A stretch of DNA of 64,000 nt, from assembly GCF_015350975.1 (NCBI RefSeq), contig NZ_JADKRX010000005.1, positions 342,432 to 406,431 of the forward strand. The letters run 5' to 3'. Under the pieces are notes generated by a model. The model saw nothing but the letters and a program-made list of their open reading frames with translations, ran no database searches and was not told the DNA's origin. The DNA comes from Curtobacterium sp. VKM Ac-1395. Its GTDB lineage: Bacteria > Actinomycetota > Actinomycetes > Actinomycetales > Microbacteriaceae. The translations under genes and the position numbers were made by a program. Numbering within the stretch: position 1 is the first letter of the stretch; every line of letters begins with the position of its first letter. This document shows positions 1-8,458 of the stretch, in pieces.

Positions 1-493
1 CCCGCGCTGGCGCGAGGGCATCGCCTGGGCCGTCGACCGGTACGGCAGCGAGGCGTCGGTCGGTGTCGGGACGGTCATGGACACCCGCCAGCTCGACGAC
101 GCAGCCGCGGCGGGTGCGGTGTTCGCCGTGAGTCCGCACACCGACCCGGTCATCGGCGAGCGCGCCCACGAGCGCGGCCTCGGTTGGTACCCGGGCGCTG
201 CGACGCCGACGGAGATCGTGCGTGCCTGGCAGCTCGGTGCCCGGGCGGTCAAGGTGTTCCCGGCCGCACAGCTCGGTGGTCCGGCGTTCCTGCGGCAGGT
301 CCTCGCCCCGCTCGACTTCGTGGACGTCATCCCGACCGGTGGCATCGGGCTGGACGACGCGGCCGACTACCTCGCCGCCGGGGCCGTCGCCGTCGGGCTG
401 GGGTCGCCGCTCGTCGGGGACGCCCTGCACACCGGTGACCTCGACGCGCTCCGGGTCCGAGCCGGGCAGCTCCTGCGTGGACTGCCCCGATGA
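1..493 (+). CDS. KDPG/KHG-type aldolase, C-terminal part (5' end outside window)
   Basis: This is the last ~163 residues of a 2-dehydro-3-deoxy-phosphogluconate / 4-hydroxy-2-oxoglutarate aldolase family protein, read from base 2. The visible motifs are GVGTVMD near the cut end, the Schiff-base lysine in VKVFPAAQLGG, and the phosphate-binding PTGGIGLDDAADYLAAGA stretch. The family cleaves 2-keto-3-deoxy sugar acids to pyruvate plus an aldehyde in a class I (lysine) mechanism. The N-terminal catalytic Glu lies outside the window. Its TGA overlaps the ATG of the amidohydrolase that follows (ATGA), so the two are probably translated together. The substrate cannot be told from sequence. Confidence 0.88.
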   Translation, partial: PRWREGIAWAVDRYGSEASVGVGTVMDTRQLDDAAAAGAVFAVSPHTDPVIGERAHERGLGWYPGAATPTEIVRAWQLGARAVKVFPAAQLGGPAFLRQVLAPLDFVDVIPTGGIGLDDAADYLAAGAVAVGLGSPLVGDALHTGDLDALRVRAGQLLRGLPR

Positions 494-2052
494 CGACGGT
501 CCTGCTCCGCGGCGGCTCCGTGGTCGACGACGACGGGGTGCGGCTCGCCGACGTCCTGGTCGAGGACGACCGCATCACCCGCATCGCACCCGCTGTCCCT
601 GAGCCATCCGGTGCCGTCGTCGTCGAGTGCGGCGAGCGCCTCGTGCTGCCCGGGTTCGTCGACGCGCACTCGCATGCCGGTGCCCTCGTGTTCGAGCCCG
701 AGGTACAGCTCGCGCTCCTCCGGCAGGGCGTCACGACGATCGTCACCGGGCAGGACGGCGTCGGTCCCGCCCCGGGCGACGGGGTCTGGGCCCGGACCTC
801 CTTCGGCGCGATCGACGGCGAGCACCAGCACCACGACGGCGGTGGCGTCGGGGACCTGCTCGCGACGTACGACGGCACGACCCCGCTCAACGTGGCGACG
901 CTCGTGCCCGCCGGCACGGTCCGGCACCTGGTGCGCGGGGACGGTCCGGGCGCCGCGGCCCCGGACGAGCTCCGCGCGATGCGCACCCTCGTCCGCAACG
1001 GCCTCGACGAGGGCGCGGTCGGGCTGTCCACCGGGCTCGACTACGTGCCGGGGCTGTACGCGGACACGGCGGAGCTGACGGCGCTGTGCGTCGAGGTGGC
1101 CGACGCCGACGGGCTGTACGTGTCGCACATGCGCGGCGGGTACGAGGCGAACGCCCGGGTCGGCCTCGAGGAGATCGCGTCGGTCGTCCGCGCCACCGGG
1201 GTCCGTGCGCACGTGTCGCACCTGCACGCGCCCGTCGACCTGGTGCTCGGGGTCCTCGACGACCTGGAGCGGTCGGGCGCGCCGATGTCCTTCGACGCGT
1301 ACCCGTACTCCCGCGGGTGCACGATCCTGTCGATGTTGCTGCTGCCGGCCGAGCTGGCGCGACCGGGCACGAGCGACCTGGCGGCGGCGACAGGGGACCC
1401 CGCCGGGCGTGCCCGTGTCCGCGCGGCCGTGCTCGACCGGGTGCTCGGACGTGCTGACCTCGGTGCCGGGTGGGCCGACCAGGTGACGCTGTCGCACGTG
1501 CCCGCGTCGGCGTTCCACGCGCTGCAGGGCCGGACGCTCACCGAGGCGGCCGCCGTGACGGGCACGGACCCCGTGGACCTCGCCCTCGACGTGCTGGTGG
1601 CGTCGTCGTCGCAGGTGACCGTCGTGATGCGGGTCCCCGCGCCGAGGAGCGCCGACGACCTCGCGCCGTTGTTCCGCCGACCGGGACACACCGCCGGGTC
1701 CGACGGCATCTTCGTCGGCACGCACCCGCATCCCCGGGCGTACGGCACCTTCGCGCGGTACCTCGAGGAGTACGCGGTGCCCGGGCGGCTCAGCTGGGCC
1801 GAGGCGGCACGCCACCTCGCGACGACCGCCGCGGAACGTCACCGCCTGGGCGACCGCGGCACGGTCGCGGTCGGGGCGGTCGCGGACCTCGTCGTCGTGG
1901 ACCCGGCCCGGGTGGCAGCCCGTTCGACCTACGCGCTCCCGATGCTCCTGGCCGAGGGCATCGACGACGTCCTGGTCGCCGGCGTCCCGGTGCTCCGCGA
2001 CGGCGCCCTGACGCACGCGACCCCCGGCCAGGGACTCCGCAGAGCCGGCTGA
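490..2052 (+). CDS. N-acyl-D-amino-acid deacylase family amidohydrolase
   Basis: A 520-residue metal-dependent amidohydrolase of the D-aminoacylase type. The order of motifs fits the family: an N-terminal beta-sandwich, DAHSHAG (HxH metal ligands, ~residue 57), GLSTGLDYVPG (~178), SHMRGG and HVSHLHAP (metal-binding histidines), then GIFVGTHPHPRAYGTFARYL, the D-aminoacylase C-terminal signature. The family removes the acyl group from N-acyl-D-amino acids or related amides. It starts inside the aldolase stop codon, so the pair forms one operon. The pairing with a KDPG-type aldolase suggests breakdown of an acylated amino-sugar acid or D-amino acid, but that is inference. Confidence 0.85.
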   Translation: MTTVLLRGGSVVDDDGVRLADVLVEDDRITRIAPAVPEPSGAVVVECGERLVLPGFVDAHSHAGALVFEPEVQLALLRQGVTTIVTGQDGVGPAPGDGVWARTSFGAIDGEHQHHDGGGVGDLLATYDGTTPLNVATLVPAGTVRHLVRGDGPGAAAPDELRAMRTLVRNGLDEGAVGLSTGLDYVPGLYADTAELTALCVEVADADGLYVSHMRGGYEANARVGLEEIASVVRATGVRAHVSHLHAPVDLVLGVLDDLERSGAPMSFDAYPYSRGCTILSMLLLPAELARPGTSDLAAATGDPAGRARVRAAVLDRVLGRADLGAGWADQVTLSHVPASAFHALQGRTLTEAAAVTGTDPVDLALDVLVASSSQVTVVMRVPAPRSADDLAPLFRRPGHTAGSDGIFVGTHPHPRAYGTFARYLEEYAVPGRLSWAEAARHLATTAAERHRLGDRGTVAVGAVADLVVVDPARVAARSTYALPMLLAEGIDDVLVAGVPVLRDGALTHATPGQGLRRAG

Positions 2053-2077
2053 CCGGGGGTCGATGCGTGTGACGGCG

Positions 2078-2464
2078 TCAGGACGCGCTGGGCAGCACCG
2101 CCACGACGTCGATCTCCACGAGGATGCCGGCGAGGTGCGACTGCACCGTGGTGCGCACGGGGTACGGCGCCGTGAAGTGCTTGGCGTACTCCTCGTTGAA
2201 GGCCGGGAAGTCGCGGTCGGAGTGCTCGAGGTGCACGGTCGACTTCACGACGTCGTCGAGGGTGGCTCCGTGCTCGGCGAGGACGGCCGCCACGTTCGCG
2301 AGCACCTGCGCGGTCTGCCCGGCGACGTCCTCGGCCATCGCCCCGGTGGCCGGGTCCTGCGGGCCGAACCCGGCGGTGTACAGGAAGCCGTTGGCGACGA
2401 TGCCCTGGCTGTAGGGGCCGGCAGGCTTCGGGGCGTTGTCGGTCACGATGGCGGTCTTCGGCAC
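2078..2464 (-). CDS. ridA: RidA family reactive imine/enamine deaminase
   Basis: A 128-residue YjgF/YER057c/UK114 protein. It hydrolyses reactive enamine/imine intermediates (for example 2-aminoacrylate from PLP enzymes) in the cytosol. Typical features are the N-terminal GPYSQGI, the GFLYTAGFGPQDPATG strand, and the C-terminal VEIDVVAVLP with the preceding TTVQ region where the family carries its catalytic Arg (YPVRTTVQ). I chose the GTG at 2464 because AGGAGG sits 7 bases upstream; the longer reading frame runs into the 14-bp tandem repeat and is not credible. It is convergent with the amidohydrolase and divergent from the membrane glycosyltransferase. Confidence 0.93.
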   Translation of the reverse strand: MPKTAIVTDNAPKPAGPYSQGIVANGFLYTAGFGPQDPATGAMAEDVAGQTAQVLANVAAVLAEHGATLDDVVKSTVHLEHSDRDFPAFNEEYAKHFTAPYPVRTTVQSHLAGILVEIDVVAVLPSAS

Positions 2465-2481
2465 GGTGGGTCCTCCTGGAT

Positions 2482-2565
2482 TCGAACGGACGGGGTCGAA
2501 CGGACGGGGTCGAACGAACGGGGTCGAACGAACGGGGTCGAACGAACGGGGTCGAACGGACGGCG
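2482..2565. repeat. 14-bp tandem repeat, six units, in front of ridA
   Basis: Six head-to-tail units of 14 bp with consensus TCGAACGRACGGGG start at 2482, 2496, 2510, 2524, 2538 and 2552. Units vary at one purine (GGAC or GAAC), and the last ends GGCG. The block begins about 12 bases above the ridA ribosome site, so it is either in the ridA leader or across its promoter. Each unit carries a TTCG/CGAA-type half site. Function unknown. Confidence 0.95.
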
Positions 2566-2641
2566 CCTCCAGGCTAGGGCCGCCACCGCTGCCGCGGCCG
2601 GCCACGGGACACGCGCTTTCCGGCCTGCACAACGCGTCGGC

Positions 2642-2656
2642 GAGCCTCCCGTCCGG
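2642..2656. repeat. Half copy of the dispersed GCCTCCCGTCCG palindrome
   Basis: GAGCCTCCCGTCCGG matches the right arm of the dispersed terminator-like palindrome found at gene ends elsewhere in the window. No left arm is present nearby. It lies in the 294-bp gap between ridA and the membrane glycosyltransferase; apart from this and the 14-bp repeat I see nothing defined in the gap. Confidence 0.7.
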
Positions 2657-2758
2657 TCCCCGCCGCGTGTCGGCCGAGGCCGACGGCGACCGTCCAGCGT
2701 TCCCTCGCTACCCTGCTGTGGTGCCGTCTGCTCTGCCCGAACGACGTGGGACACACAC

Positions 2759-4000
2759 GTGACCCGTCTCGAGGGGACCCTGCCGCAGTCGATCGCGACC
2801 GGTCGACGCCGTGCGATCGACGCGGTGGCGAGCCTCCCCGCGTGGGCCGCCGTGCTGCTGGTCTGGACCGGCGGTCGTCTCGTGTCGACGCTCTGGCTGG
2901 CGTTGGCGTACCCGCTGATGGCGCGCTCGCAACCGGAGAACGCGATCTGGGGGAACGAGCACGGGTTCCTGCGGTTCCTCACGTCCTGGGACGGCCAGTA
3001 CTACGAGCAGATCTCGCTGCACGGCTACCCGACCACGCTGCCGCTCGACGCCGCCGGGCACGTCGCGCAGAACGCCTGGGCGTTCCTGCCCGCGTTCCCG
3101 TTCACCATCCGGCTGCTGACCGTGTCGACCGGGCTGCCGTTCGACGTCGGCGCACCGGCGGTGGCCGTGATCGCCGGGTTCGTCGCCGCGCTGCTCCTGC
3201 ACCGACTCGTCCGCGAACGTGCCGGTGACGCAGCCGCCATGTGGGCGGTCTTCTTCTTCACGTGTGGACCGCTGTCCTTCCTGTTGCAGGTCGGGTACGC
3301 GGAGAGCACGTTCCTCGCGCTGACGTTCGGCGCGCTCCTGGCGCTGGAGCACCGGCGGTACGGGCTGCTGACGCTGCTCGGGGTCGCCGCCGCCTTCACC
3401 CGCCCGGGGGCCCTGGCGCTGCCGCTGACACTCGGCGTGGTCGCCCTGATCCGACTGGTCCAGCTGCGCCGCGGGTCCGTCCGCGTGCTCGACGGGTTCC
3501 CGCTCGGCGAACTGCTGCGGGTCGTCGGGGCCGGCGTGGCGATGGTGGCGGCCGGGCTGGCGTGGCCGTTCGTGGCGGCGCACGTGACCGGGCAGCCGGA
3601 CGCCTACCTGGCGACGGAGATGTCCTGGTGGGTGAACTTCATCGGGCGCGTCGACTTCATGCCGCTGACGCCGTGGTTCCTCACGACGGCGAAGTGGCTC
3701 GGCGTCGGCGGGGTCATGATCGTGATCGGGCTGCTCGTCGGGTACCCGGTGTGGCTGCTGCGACGGTCGACCCGCAGGCTGGGGACCACCACGCTGGTGT
3801 TCTCGGGGGCCTACGCGCTGTACGTCTTCGCGGTGTCGCTGCCGATGGCCTCCACGCCGCGGCTGCTCATGCCGCTCGCGCCGCTGCTCGGGTCGCCGGA
3901 GCTCGTCGCGAAGCCGTGGATGCGGTGGACGCTGGTGACGTGCGCGGTGCTCGGGCAGCCGGTGCTCGTCGCGGTGCTGTGGCTGCTCGGCCCCCCGTGA
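2759..4000 (+). CDS. PIG-V-like polytopic membrane glycosyltransferase
   Basis: About 413 residues with some ten hydrophobic segments. After the first membrane helix comes an extracytoplasmic loop with TSWDGQYYEQISLHGYP, the D-G-Q-Y/W motif typical of PIG-V/Dol-P-mannosyltransferase-like GT-C enzymes. These use lipid-linked sugars to modify polymers or proteins outside the membrane. I chose the GTG at 2759 because it puts the first helix about 25 residues from the N terminus; its ribosome site is weak, so the start is uncertain. It ends in a hairpin shared with the convergent PPOX-like gene. Donor and acceptor are unknown. Confidence 0.75.
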   Translation: MTRLEGTLPQSIATGRRRAIDAVASLPAWAAVLLVWTGGRLVSTLWLALAYPLMARSQPENAIWGNEHGFLRFLTSWDGQYYEQISLHGYPTTLPLDAAGHVAQNAWAFLPAFPFTIRLLTVSTGLPFDVGAPAVAVIAGFVAALLLHRLVRERAGDAAAMWAVFFFTCGPLSFLLQVGYAESTFLALTFGALLALEHRRYGLLTLLGVAAAFTRPGALALPLTLGVVALIRLVQLRRGSVRVLDGFPLGELLRVVGAGVAMVAAGLAWPFVAAHVTGQPDAYLATEMSWWVNFIGRVDFMPLTPWFLTTAKWLGVGGVMIVIGLLVGYPVWLLRRSTRRLGTTTLVFSGAYALYVFAVSLPMASTPRLLMPLAPLLGSPELVAKPWMRWTLVTCAVLGQPVLVAVLWLLGPP

Positions 4001-4031
4001 CAGCGCGTCCGCTCGCACCGCTGCACGGAGT

Positions 4032-4079
4032 GAGGGACCTCGCACCGGCTGCGTGATCGCGCGCCGTGCGAGGCCCCTC
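4032..4079. terminator. Bidirectional hairpin terminator
   Basis: Arms GAGGGACCTCGCAC (4032-4045) and GTGCGAGGCCCCTC (4066-4079) pair with one mismatch across a 20-base loop. It sits in the gap between two convergent genes and has no strong T-tract on either side. Confidence 0.7.
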
Positions 4080-4084
4080 GCCCG

Positions 4085-4576
4085 CTAGAGCTCGACCGTG
4101 CCGTGGCTGCCGACGTCGGGCTGGGACTCCCGCCCGAGCGCGGCCTTCATCGTCTGCACGAGGGTGCCGACCTTGCCGGAGTCCTGCGTCCAGTACTCGA
4201 CCGAGTCGCCCTCGACGGTGAGGAGCCGGATCGAGGGGTCGTCCCGCCCGTCCGGGAACCAGGCCTCGGCGAACGGCGACCACAGCTCGTCGATGACCGA
4301 GTCGTCCTGGGTGACCGTGGCCGTCCCCGCGATGGAGAGGTAGCCGCCCTGGGACTCGATCGCGACGTTGACGTGCGGGTTCCTGGCGATGTCGGCGACC
4401 TTCTCGCTGCCGTCCTGCACCAGGAAGCGCAGGGTGCGGTGGAAGGTCTTGTCCTGCACCGCGAGCGGTCGTGCGTGCAGGGACCCGTCCTCGCTGACCG
4501 TGGTCAGGAGGGCGGTTCGGGCTCCGTGGACGATGTCCGAGATGGCGGCGAGTTGGTCCGCCTGCGTGTCGGTCAT
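4085..4576 (-). CDS. Pyridoxamine 5'-phosphate oxidase-like general stress protein
   Basis: A 163-residue split-barrel flavin-binding-type protein of the general stress protein 26 / PNPOx-like group. It has SLHARPLAVQ, FLVQDGSEKVADIARNPHVN and a WFPDGRDDPSIRLLTVE stretch that are typical of the group. The family binds FMN, F420 or heme; the cofactor here cannot be read from sequence. I chose the ATG at 4576 because AAGGAG lies 4 bases upstream. The longer frame to 4624 has no ribosome site. Confidence 0.82.
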   Translation of the reverse strand: MTDTQADQLAAISDIVHGARTALLTTVSEDGSLHARPLAVQDKTFHRTLRFLVQDGSEKVADIARNPHVNVAIESQGGYLSIAGTATVTQDDSVIDELWSPFAEAWFPDGRDDPSIRLLTVEGDSVEYWTQDSGKVGTLVQTMKAALGRESQPDVGSHGTVEL

Positions 4577-4760
4577 GGTGCTCCTTCGCATCGAGTGCCC
4601 CGTTGCACCGACCTGGCCGGGCAACCCGGGGGCGTACCGTTCGGGTCAGTCTGCCCCTCGACCCTGGACACGTCCAGCACGTCGGTCAACGGCTCCCGAC
4701 CGGCCAGGAGGCTCGGCGCGACTCCGCCCCGCCGGCTGCGGGGCGCGCGGTGCGGGTCCG

Positions 4761-5384
4761 TCAGGCGGGCTCGTGGATGGTCGTCTCGACGTCGACGACC
4801 TGTGGGATGCGCGGCATCGACGCGAAGCCGAAGCGCACGGGCGGGTCGAGCGGCGCCAGGTCCCCGAGGGGCTCCCCCGCCCAGGTCCCGCGCACGCCGG
4901 TGACGTCGTGCGCCCCGGTCACGCCGTAGTACTCGCGGCGGCCGTTGCCCGCCGAGCCCGCGGTGCCGGCACCCGGCGCGACGAGCCGCGCGATCGGGTT
5001 GATCGTCCGGAGCCACCTCGGGTCGCGGGCGATCGGCTTCGGCACGACCCGCAGCAGCCGACCGAGCGGCGAGATCGTGCCGACGTCGATCGTCGCGCGG
5101 AGCTGGCCGGCGTCGAGCTCCAGGCCGGACGCCGTGCGCCGAGCGTTGACCGGCAGGACGTCGACCGCGTCGAAACGGTAGGTGCCGGAGACGTAGGCGG
5201 CGACGATCTCGTCCGGGGCCAGCAGCACGCTGGACCCGTCGGGCAGCTCCACGAAGACGTCCGTGAACGCACCGAACGGGGACTGCTCCCACATGCCGAT
5301 GACGAGCCGGACGCCCGAGGTCGTGCCGACGCCCATGATCCGCCCACGGAAGCGACGTTCGATCGTGCTGGAGTGCTGTGGCAT
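4761..5384 (-). CDS. Conserved hypothetical protein (actinobacterial)
   Basis: A 207-residue soluble protein I do not recognise. It has no signal peptide and no membrane segment. The middle (GTYRFDAVDVLPV...LRATIDVGTISPLGRLLRVVPK) reads like a beta-rich domain with regular hydrophobic alternation, and a Gly/Ala-rich loop (about residue 140) precedes a conserved-looking GEPLGDLAPLDPPVRFGFASMPRIPQ end. The product could be an accessory binding domain, but no function can be assigned. It is a single gene between two others on the same strand. Confidence 0.6.
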   Translation of the reverse strand: MPQHSSTIERRFRGRIMGVGTTSGVRLVIGMWEQSPFGAFTDVFVELPDGSSVLLAPDEIVAAYVSGTYRFDAVDVLPVNARRTASGLELDAGQLRATIDVGTISPLGRLLRVVPKPIARDPRWLRTINPIARLVAPGAGTAGSAGNGRREYYGVTGAHDVTGVRGTWAGEPLGDLAPLDPPVRFGFASMPRIPQVVDVETTIHEPA

Positions 5385-5454
5385 GCGGTGGACGCTACCC
5401 GGCGCTCCCGTGAGGCGGTGCGGCGGACGCGCACCGGGCCTCCCGGCAGGTCGG

Positions 5455-6564
5455 TCAGGGGACGGGGACGGGCTCCGCCAGCAGCTCGCGGACCCGCGGC
5501 GCGACCGCGGTGCCGTAGAGCTCGATGGAGCGCATCATGTCCTCGTGCGGCAGACGCCCGGTGGCGTAGCGCATGTCGAAGCGGGAGACGCCGAGGATCC
5601 GCATGTTGCGGGCGATCTTGCGGGCGACGGTCTCCGGCGAACCGACGTAGAGCGAGCCGCCGGCGGAGAGCCCGGCCTGGTACTGGGCGACGTCGAGGGG
5701 CGGCCAGCCGCGCTCGCGCCCCAGCCGGTCGGTGACGTCCTTGTGGTAGGGCCAGTAGCGCTCGGCGGCTTCCTCGTCGGTCGCGGCGACGAACCCGGGC
5801 GAGTGCATCGCGATCGGCTGCTGCGGGATCTCGAGCTGGTCGAGGGCCTGGCGGTACAGGCGCGAGAACGGGGCGAACTGCGCGGGCTGCCCACCGATGA
5901 TCGCGAGGAACAGCGGCATGCCGTAGGACGCGGCGCGGATGACCGACTGGGGCGACCCGCCGACGCCGATCCACGTCGGGATGGGGCCGTGCTCGAGCTT
6001 CGGGAAGACGTCCTGCTCGGTCAGCGGGGCGCGCTTGGTGCCGCTCCACGTGACGGTGTCGCCGCCACGGAGGGCCGCCCAGAGCTGCAGCTTCTCCTCG
6101 AACAGGACCTCGTAGTCGGACAGGTCGAAGCCGAACAGCGGGAAGGACTCGGTGAAGGACCCGCGGCCGAGGATGACCTCGGCGCGGCCGTTCGAGAGCG
6201 CGTCGACGGTGGCGAAGCGCTCGTACACGCGGACCGGGTCATCGGAGGACAGCACGGTGACGGCTGAGCCCATCCGGATGCGCTCGGTGCGGGCGGCGAT
6301 GGCGGCGAGGACGACCTCGGGGGCGCTGACGGAGTAGTCGGCGCGGTGGTGCTCCCCCACGCCGATGAAGTCGATGCCCACCTGGTCGGCGAGGACGGCC
6401 TCGTCGACGAGGTCGCGGAGGCTCTGCGCGTGGGTGCGGGTGGTGCCGTCGAGGCGGTCGGTGACGTCGCCGAACGTGTCGAGGCCGAGCTGCACGGGAC
6501 CGACGCGGTCCGGTGCGGGCGGCGGGACGTCCGAGGGACGACCGGTGCCGAATGCGTTGCTCAT
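5455..6564 (-). CDS. LLM-class flavin-dependent oxidoreductase
   Basis: A 369-residue luciferase-like monooxygenase (TIM barrel, FMNH2 or F420 dependent). It shows the family blocks FIGVGEHHRADYSVSAPEV, AARTERIRMGSAVTVL, DPVRVYERFATVDALSNGRAEVILGRGSF and the C-terminal RRPS-type SLYVGSPETVARKI. The ATG at 6564 has AGGAGG 6 bases upstream. It is divergent from the SDR gene; a 12-bp perfect palindrome lies in the shared 93-bp gap. The substrate is unknown. Confidence 0.88.
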   Translation of the reverse strand: MSNAFGTGRPSDVPPPAPDRVGPVQLGLDTFGDVTDRLDGTTRTHAQSLRDLVDEAVLADQVGIDFIGVGEHHRADYSVSAPEVVLAAIAARTERIRMGSAVTVLSSDDPVRVYERFATVDALSNGRAEVILGRGSFTESFPLFGFDLSDYEVLFEEKLQLWAALRGGDTVTWSGTKRAPLTEQDVFPKLEHGPIPTWIGVGGSPQSVIRAASYGMPLFLAIIGGQPAQFAPFSRLYRQALDQLEIPQQPIAMHSPGFVAATDEEAAERYWPYHKDVTDRLGRERGWPPLDVAQYQAGLSAGGSLYVGSPETVARKIARNMRILGVSRFDMRYATGRLPHEDMMRSIELYGTAVAPRVRELLAEPVPVP

Positions 6565-6581
6565 GCGATGCCTCCTGATTG

Positions 6582-6593
6582 ATGCGTACGCAT
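6582..6593. promoter_or_regulatory. 12-bp perfect palindrome between LLM and SDR genes
   Basis: ATGCGTACGCAT is a perfect palindrome 18 bases before the LLM start codon and 65 bases before the SDR start. Its position in a divergent gap fits an operator or a -10 region bound by a dimeric repressor. No regulator gene is adjacent, so this is inference from symmetry and position. Confidence 0.45.
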
Positions 6594-6657
6594 GAATCTA
6601 GCACAGGGGGACGTCGGACGCGAGGGGTCGGCAGGGCCCGCGTGTACCGTCGCGCCC

Positions 6658-7566
6658 ATGCCGCAGATCCCCGACCAGACCGGCCGACGCATCATCGTCA
6701 CCGGGTCCAACAGCGGCACCGGCAAGGAGACCGCCACCCGCCTGGCCGCCGCCGGTGCCGACGTCGTCATCGCCGTGCGCACGACGTCGAAGGGCGAGAC
6801 CGCAGCGGACGAGATCCGCGCCGCGCACCCCGGCGCCTCGGTCGAGGTGCGCGAGCTCGACCTCGCCGACCTGGCGAGCGTCCGCCGCTTCGCCGCGGGC
6901 GTGCTCGACGACGACCGCCCCCTCGACGTGCTCGTGAACAACGCGGGCGTGATGGCGCCGCGCGAACGGTTCGAGACCGTCGACGGCTTCGAGCTGCAGT
7001 TCGGCACGAACTTCCTCGCCCCCTTCGCGCTGACGAACCTGCTGATGCCGGCACTGCTGCGTGCCGAGGCACCGCGCGTGGCGACGATGTCGAGCCTCGC
7101 GGCGGTGCCCGGGCGCATCCGGTTCGAGGACCTGCAGTGGCAGCGCGGCTACAGCCCGTTCCGCGCCTACGCCCAGTCGAAGCTCGCCGACCTGCTGTTC
7201 GCGCTGCACCTGCACACGCTGTCCGTCGAGCTCGACTGGCCGCTCCTCAGCACCGCCGCGCACCCCGGCTACACGCGCACGAACCTGCAGTCCGCCGGGC
7301 GGTCACTCGGGCGGTCGGCACCGGTGTCCTCGGACCAGCGGGCGTGGCCGTGGACGCAGGGCGTGGAGCAGGGCAGTGAGCCACTGCTGTTCGCCGCGGT
7401 CGGGCGTGCCGCCACGGGTGGGGCGTACTACGGACCCGCCGGGGCGTTCGGCATCACGGGCCCGACGTCCGTCGCGTCGATCCCCCGCTCGGCCCGGAGC
7501 ACCGACCTGGCACGCAGCCTGTGGGCCGTGGCTGAGGACCTGACGGGGACGCACCTGCCGGCCTGA
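6658..7566 (+). CDS. Short-chain dehydrogenase/reductase
   Basis: A 302-residue classical-type SDR. The Rossmann motif TGSNSGTGKETA is at residues ~16-27, NNAGVMAP at ~93-100, a catalytic serine region MSSLAAVPG at ~142 and YAQSKLA (catalytic Tyr-x-x-x-Lys) at ~169-175. It resembles retinol-dehydrogenase/oxidoreductase-like SDRs that use NADP(H). The ATG at 6658 gives the usual short lead to the Rossmann fold; upstream in-frame ATGs have no ribosome site. It is convergent with the NRDE gene with 19 bases between stops. Confidence 0.9.
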   Translation: MPQIPDQTGRRIIVTGSNSGTGKETATRLAAAGADVVIAVRTTSKGETAADEIRAAHPGASVEVRELDLADLASVRRFAAGVLDDDRPLDVLVNNAGVMAPRERFETVDGFELQFGTNFLAPFALTNLLMPALLRAEAPRVATMSSLAAVPGRIRFEDLQWQRGYSPFRAYAQSKLADLLFALHLHTLSVELDWPLLSTAAHPGYTRTNLQSAGRSLGRSAPVSSDQRAWPWTQGVEQGSEPLLFAAVGRAATGGAYYGPAGAFGITGPTSVASIPRSARSTDLARSLWAVAEDLTGTHLPA

Positions 7567-7585
7567 GCACCGGGGCGCAGACCCG

Positions 7586-8395
7586 TCAGGCGCGGTGGAG
7601 CTCCACGGAGCCGCTGACATCGCCCGGGTCGGCGAGCCGCGCGTGCTGCAGCACCGTGCGCCCGGGTCCGACGGCCGCCGCCACGATCGAGAGCGTCGCG
7701 AAGTGCCCCTCGGGCTCGACGGTGTCGCGGAGGATCGCGTCGGGGTCGTCCGGCGACAGCGCGGCCGAGGCGGCGAGGACCCCGAACCACGGTCCCCAGC
7801 CGTCGCCAGCGTCCGAGCCGTCACCGGCCTCTGACCGGGCCTCGGCGGCGCGGAGCTCGTCGAAGGGCGCGAGTTCGGGCGGTCCGTCCGGCGCGGCGAC
7901 CTGCCGGAAGGCCTCGAGCCACCGGCCGATCCGCGGCGCCGCGGGGTCGTCGGGCTCACCGTGCGTGACCATGTGCACGCCCGGCCCGAGCTCCGTCGTC
8001 CGGACACGGACGCCGTCCCACGACAGCACCTCGGCCCCGGACGCGGTGGCCCGCACGAGGTTGAACGCCCGGGTCGTCGGCACCGAGCCGTCGTGTCCCG
8101 GCAGCTCCCCGTCGGCGACGGCGTCGAGGGGCAGCACCCCGCGGGTGGTCCAGGTGCCGTCGGCGGAGGGGACGTCCTCCCACCGGTTCAGCACGACGGC
8201 GAGCCCCCGTTCGTCGGACGCGGCGAGCCAGGCCCCGCCGGCCTCGCGGTCGCGGACACCGCGGACGGCCGGGTCGCGGTCGGGCCACCAGGCGGCGGGC
8301 GGGTCCCACGGGCGGGACGGGGACTCGTCACGCATGGCGAGCATGGTGACGGGCCACGCCGATCGGGGATCGACGCGGACGACGACGGTGCACAT
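7586..8395 (-). CDS. NRDE (TANGO2-like) family protein
   Basis: A 269-residue protein starting MCTVVV, the invariant N-terminal Cys-Thr of the NRDE/TANGO2 family, whose cysteine may act as an N-terminal nucleophile after Met removal. The family block NRDE appears here as AMRDESPSRPW (R-D-E kept), followed by the DPxAGGTWLA-like RDREAGGAWLAASDERGLAVVLNR. The biochemical role of bacterial members is poorly known; human TANGO2 is linked to heme or lipid handling. It is divergent from coaBC by 63 bases. Confidence 0.82.
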   Translation of the reverse strand: MCTVVVRVDPRSAWPVTMLAMRDESPSRPWDPPAAWWPDRDPAVRGVRDREAGGAWLAASDERGLAVVLNRWEDVPSADGTWTTRGVLPLDAVADGELPGHDGSVPTTRAFNLVRATASGAEVLSWDGVRVRTTELGPGVHMVTHGEPDDPAAPRIGRWLEAFRQVAAPDGPPELAPFDELRAAEARSEAGDGSDAGDGWGPWFGVLAASAALSPDDPDAILRDTVEPEGHFATLSIVAAAVGPGRTVLQHARLADPGDVSGSVELHRA

Positions 8396-8458
8396 GCGAC
8401 CGATCCTGCCACCCGCTCGCCGACCGCCGGGCCGGGCCGTCCGGGTAGCGTGAGCGCT

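Noticed and set aside
5426..5450. Another half copy of the dispersed palindrome (GGGCCTCCCGG).
   Set aside because: It lacks the GTCCG end that all accepted copies share; chance similarity in GC-rich DNA is likely.
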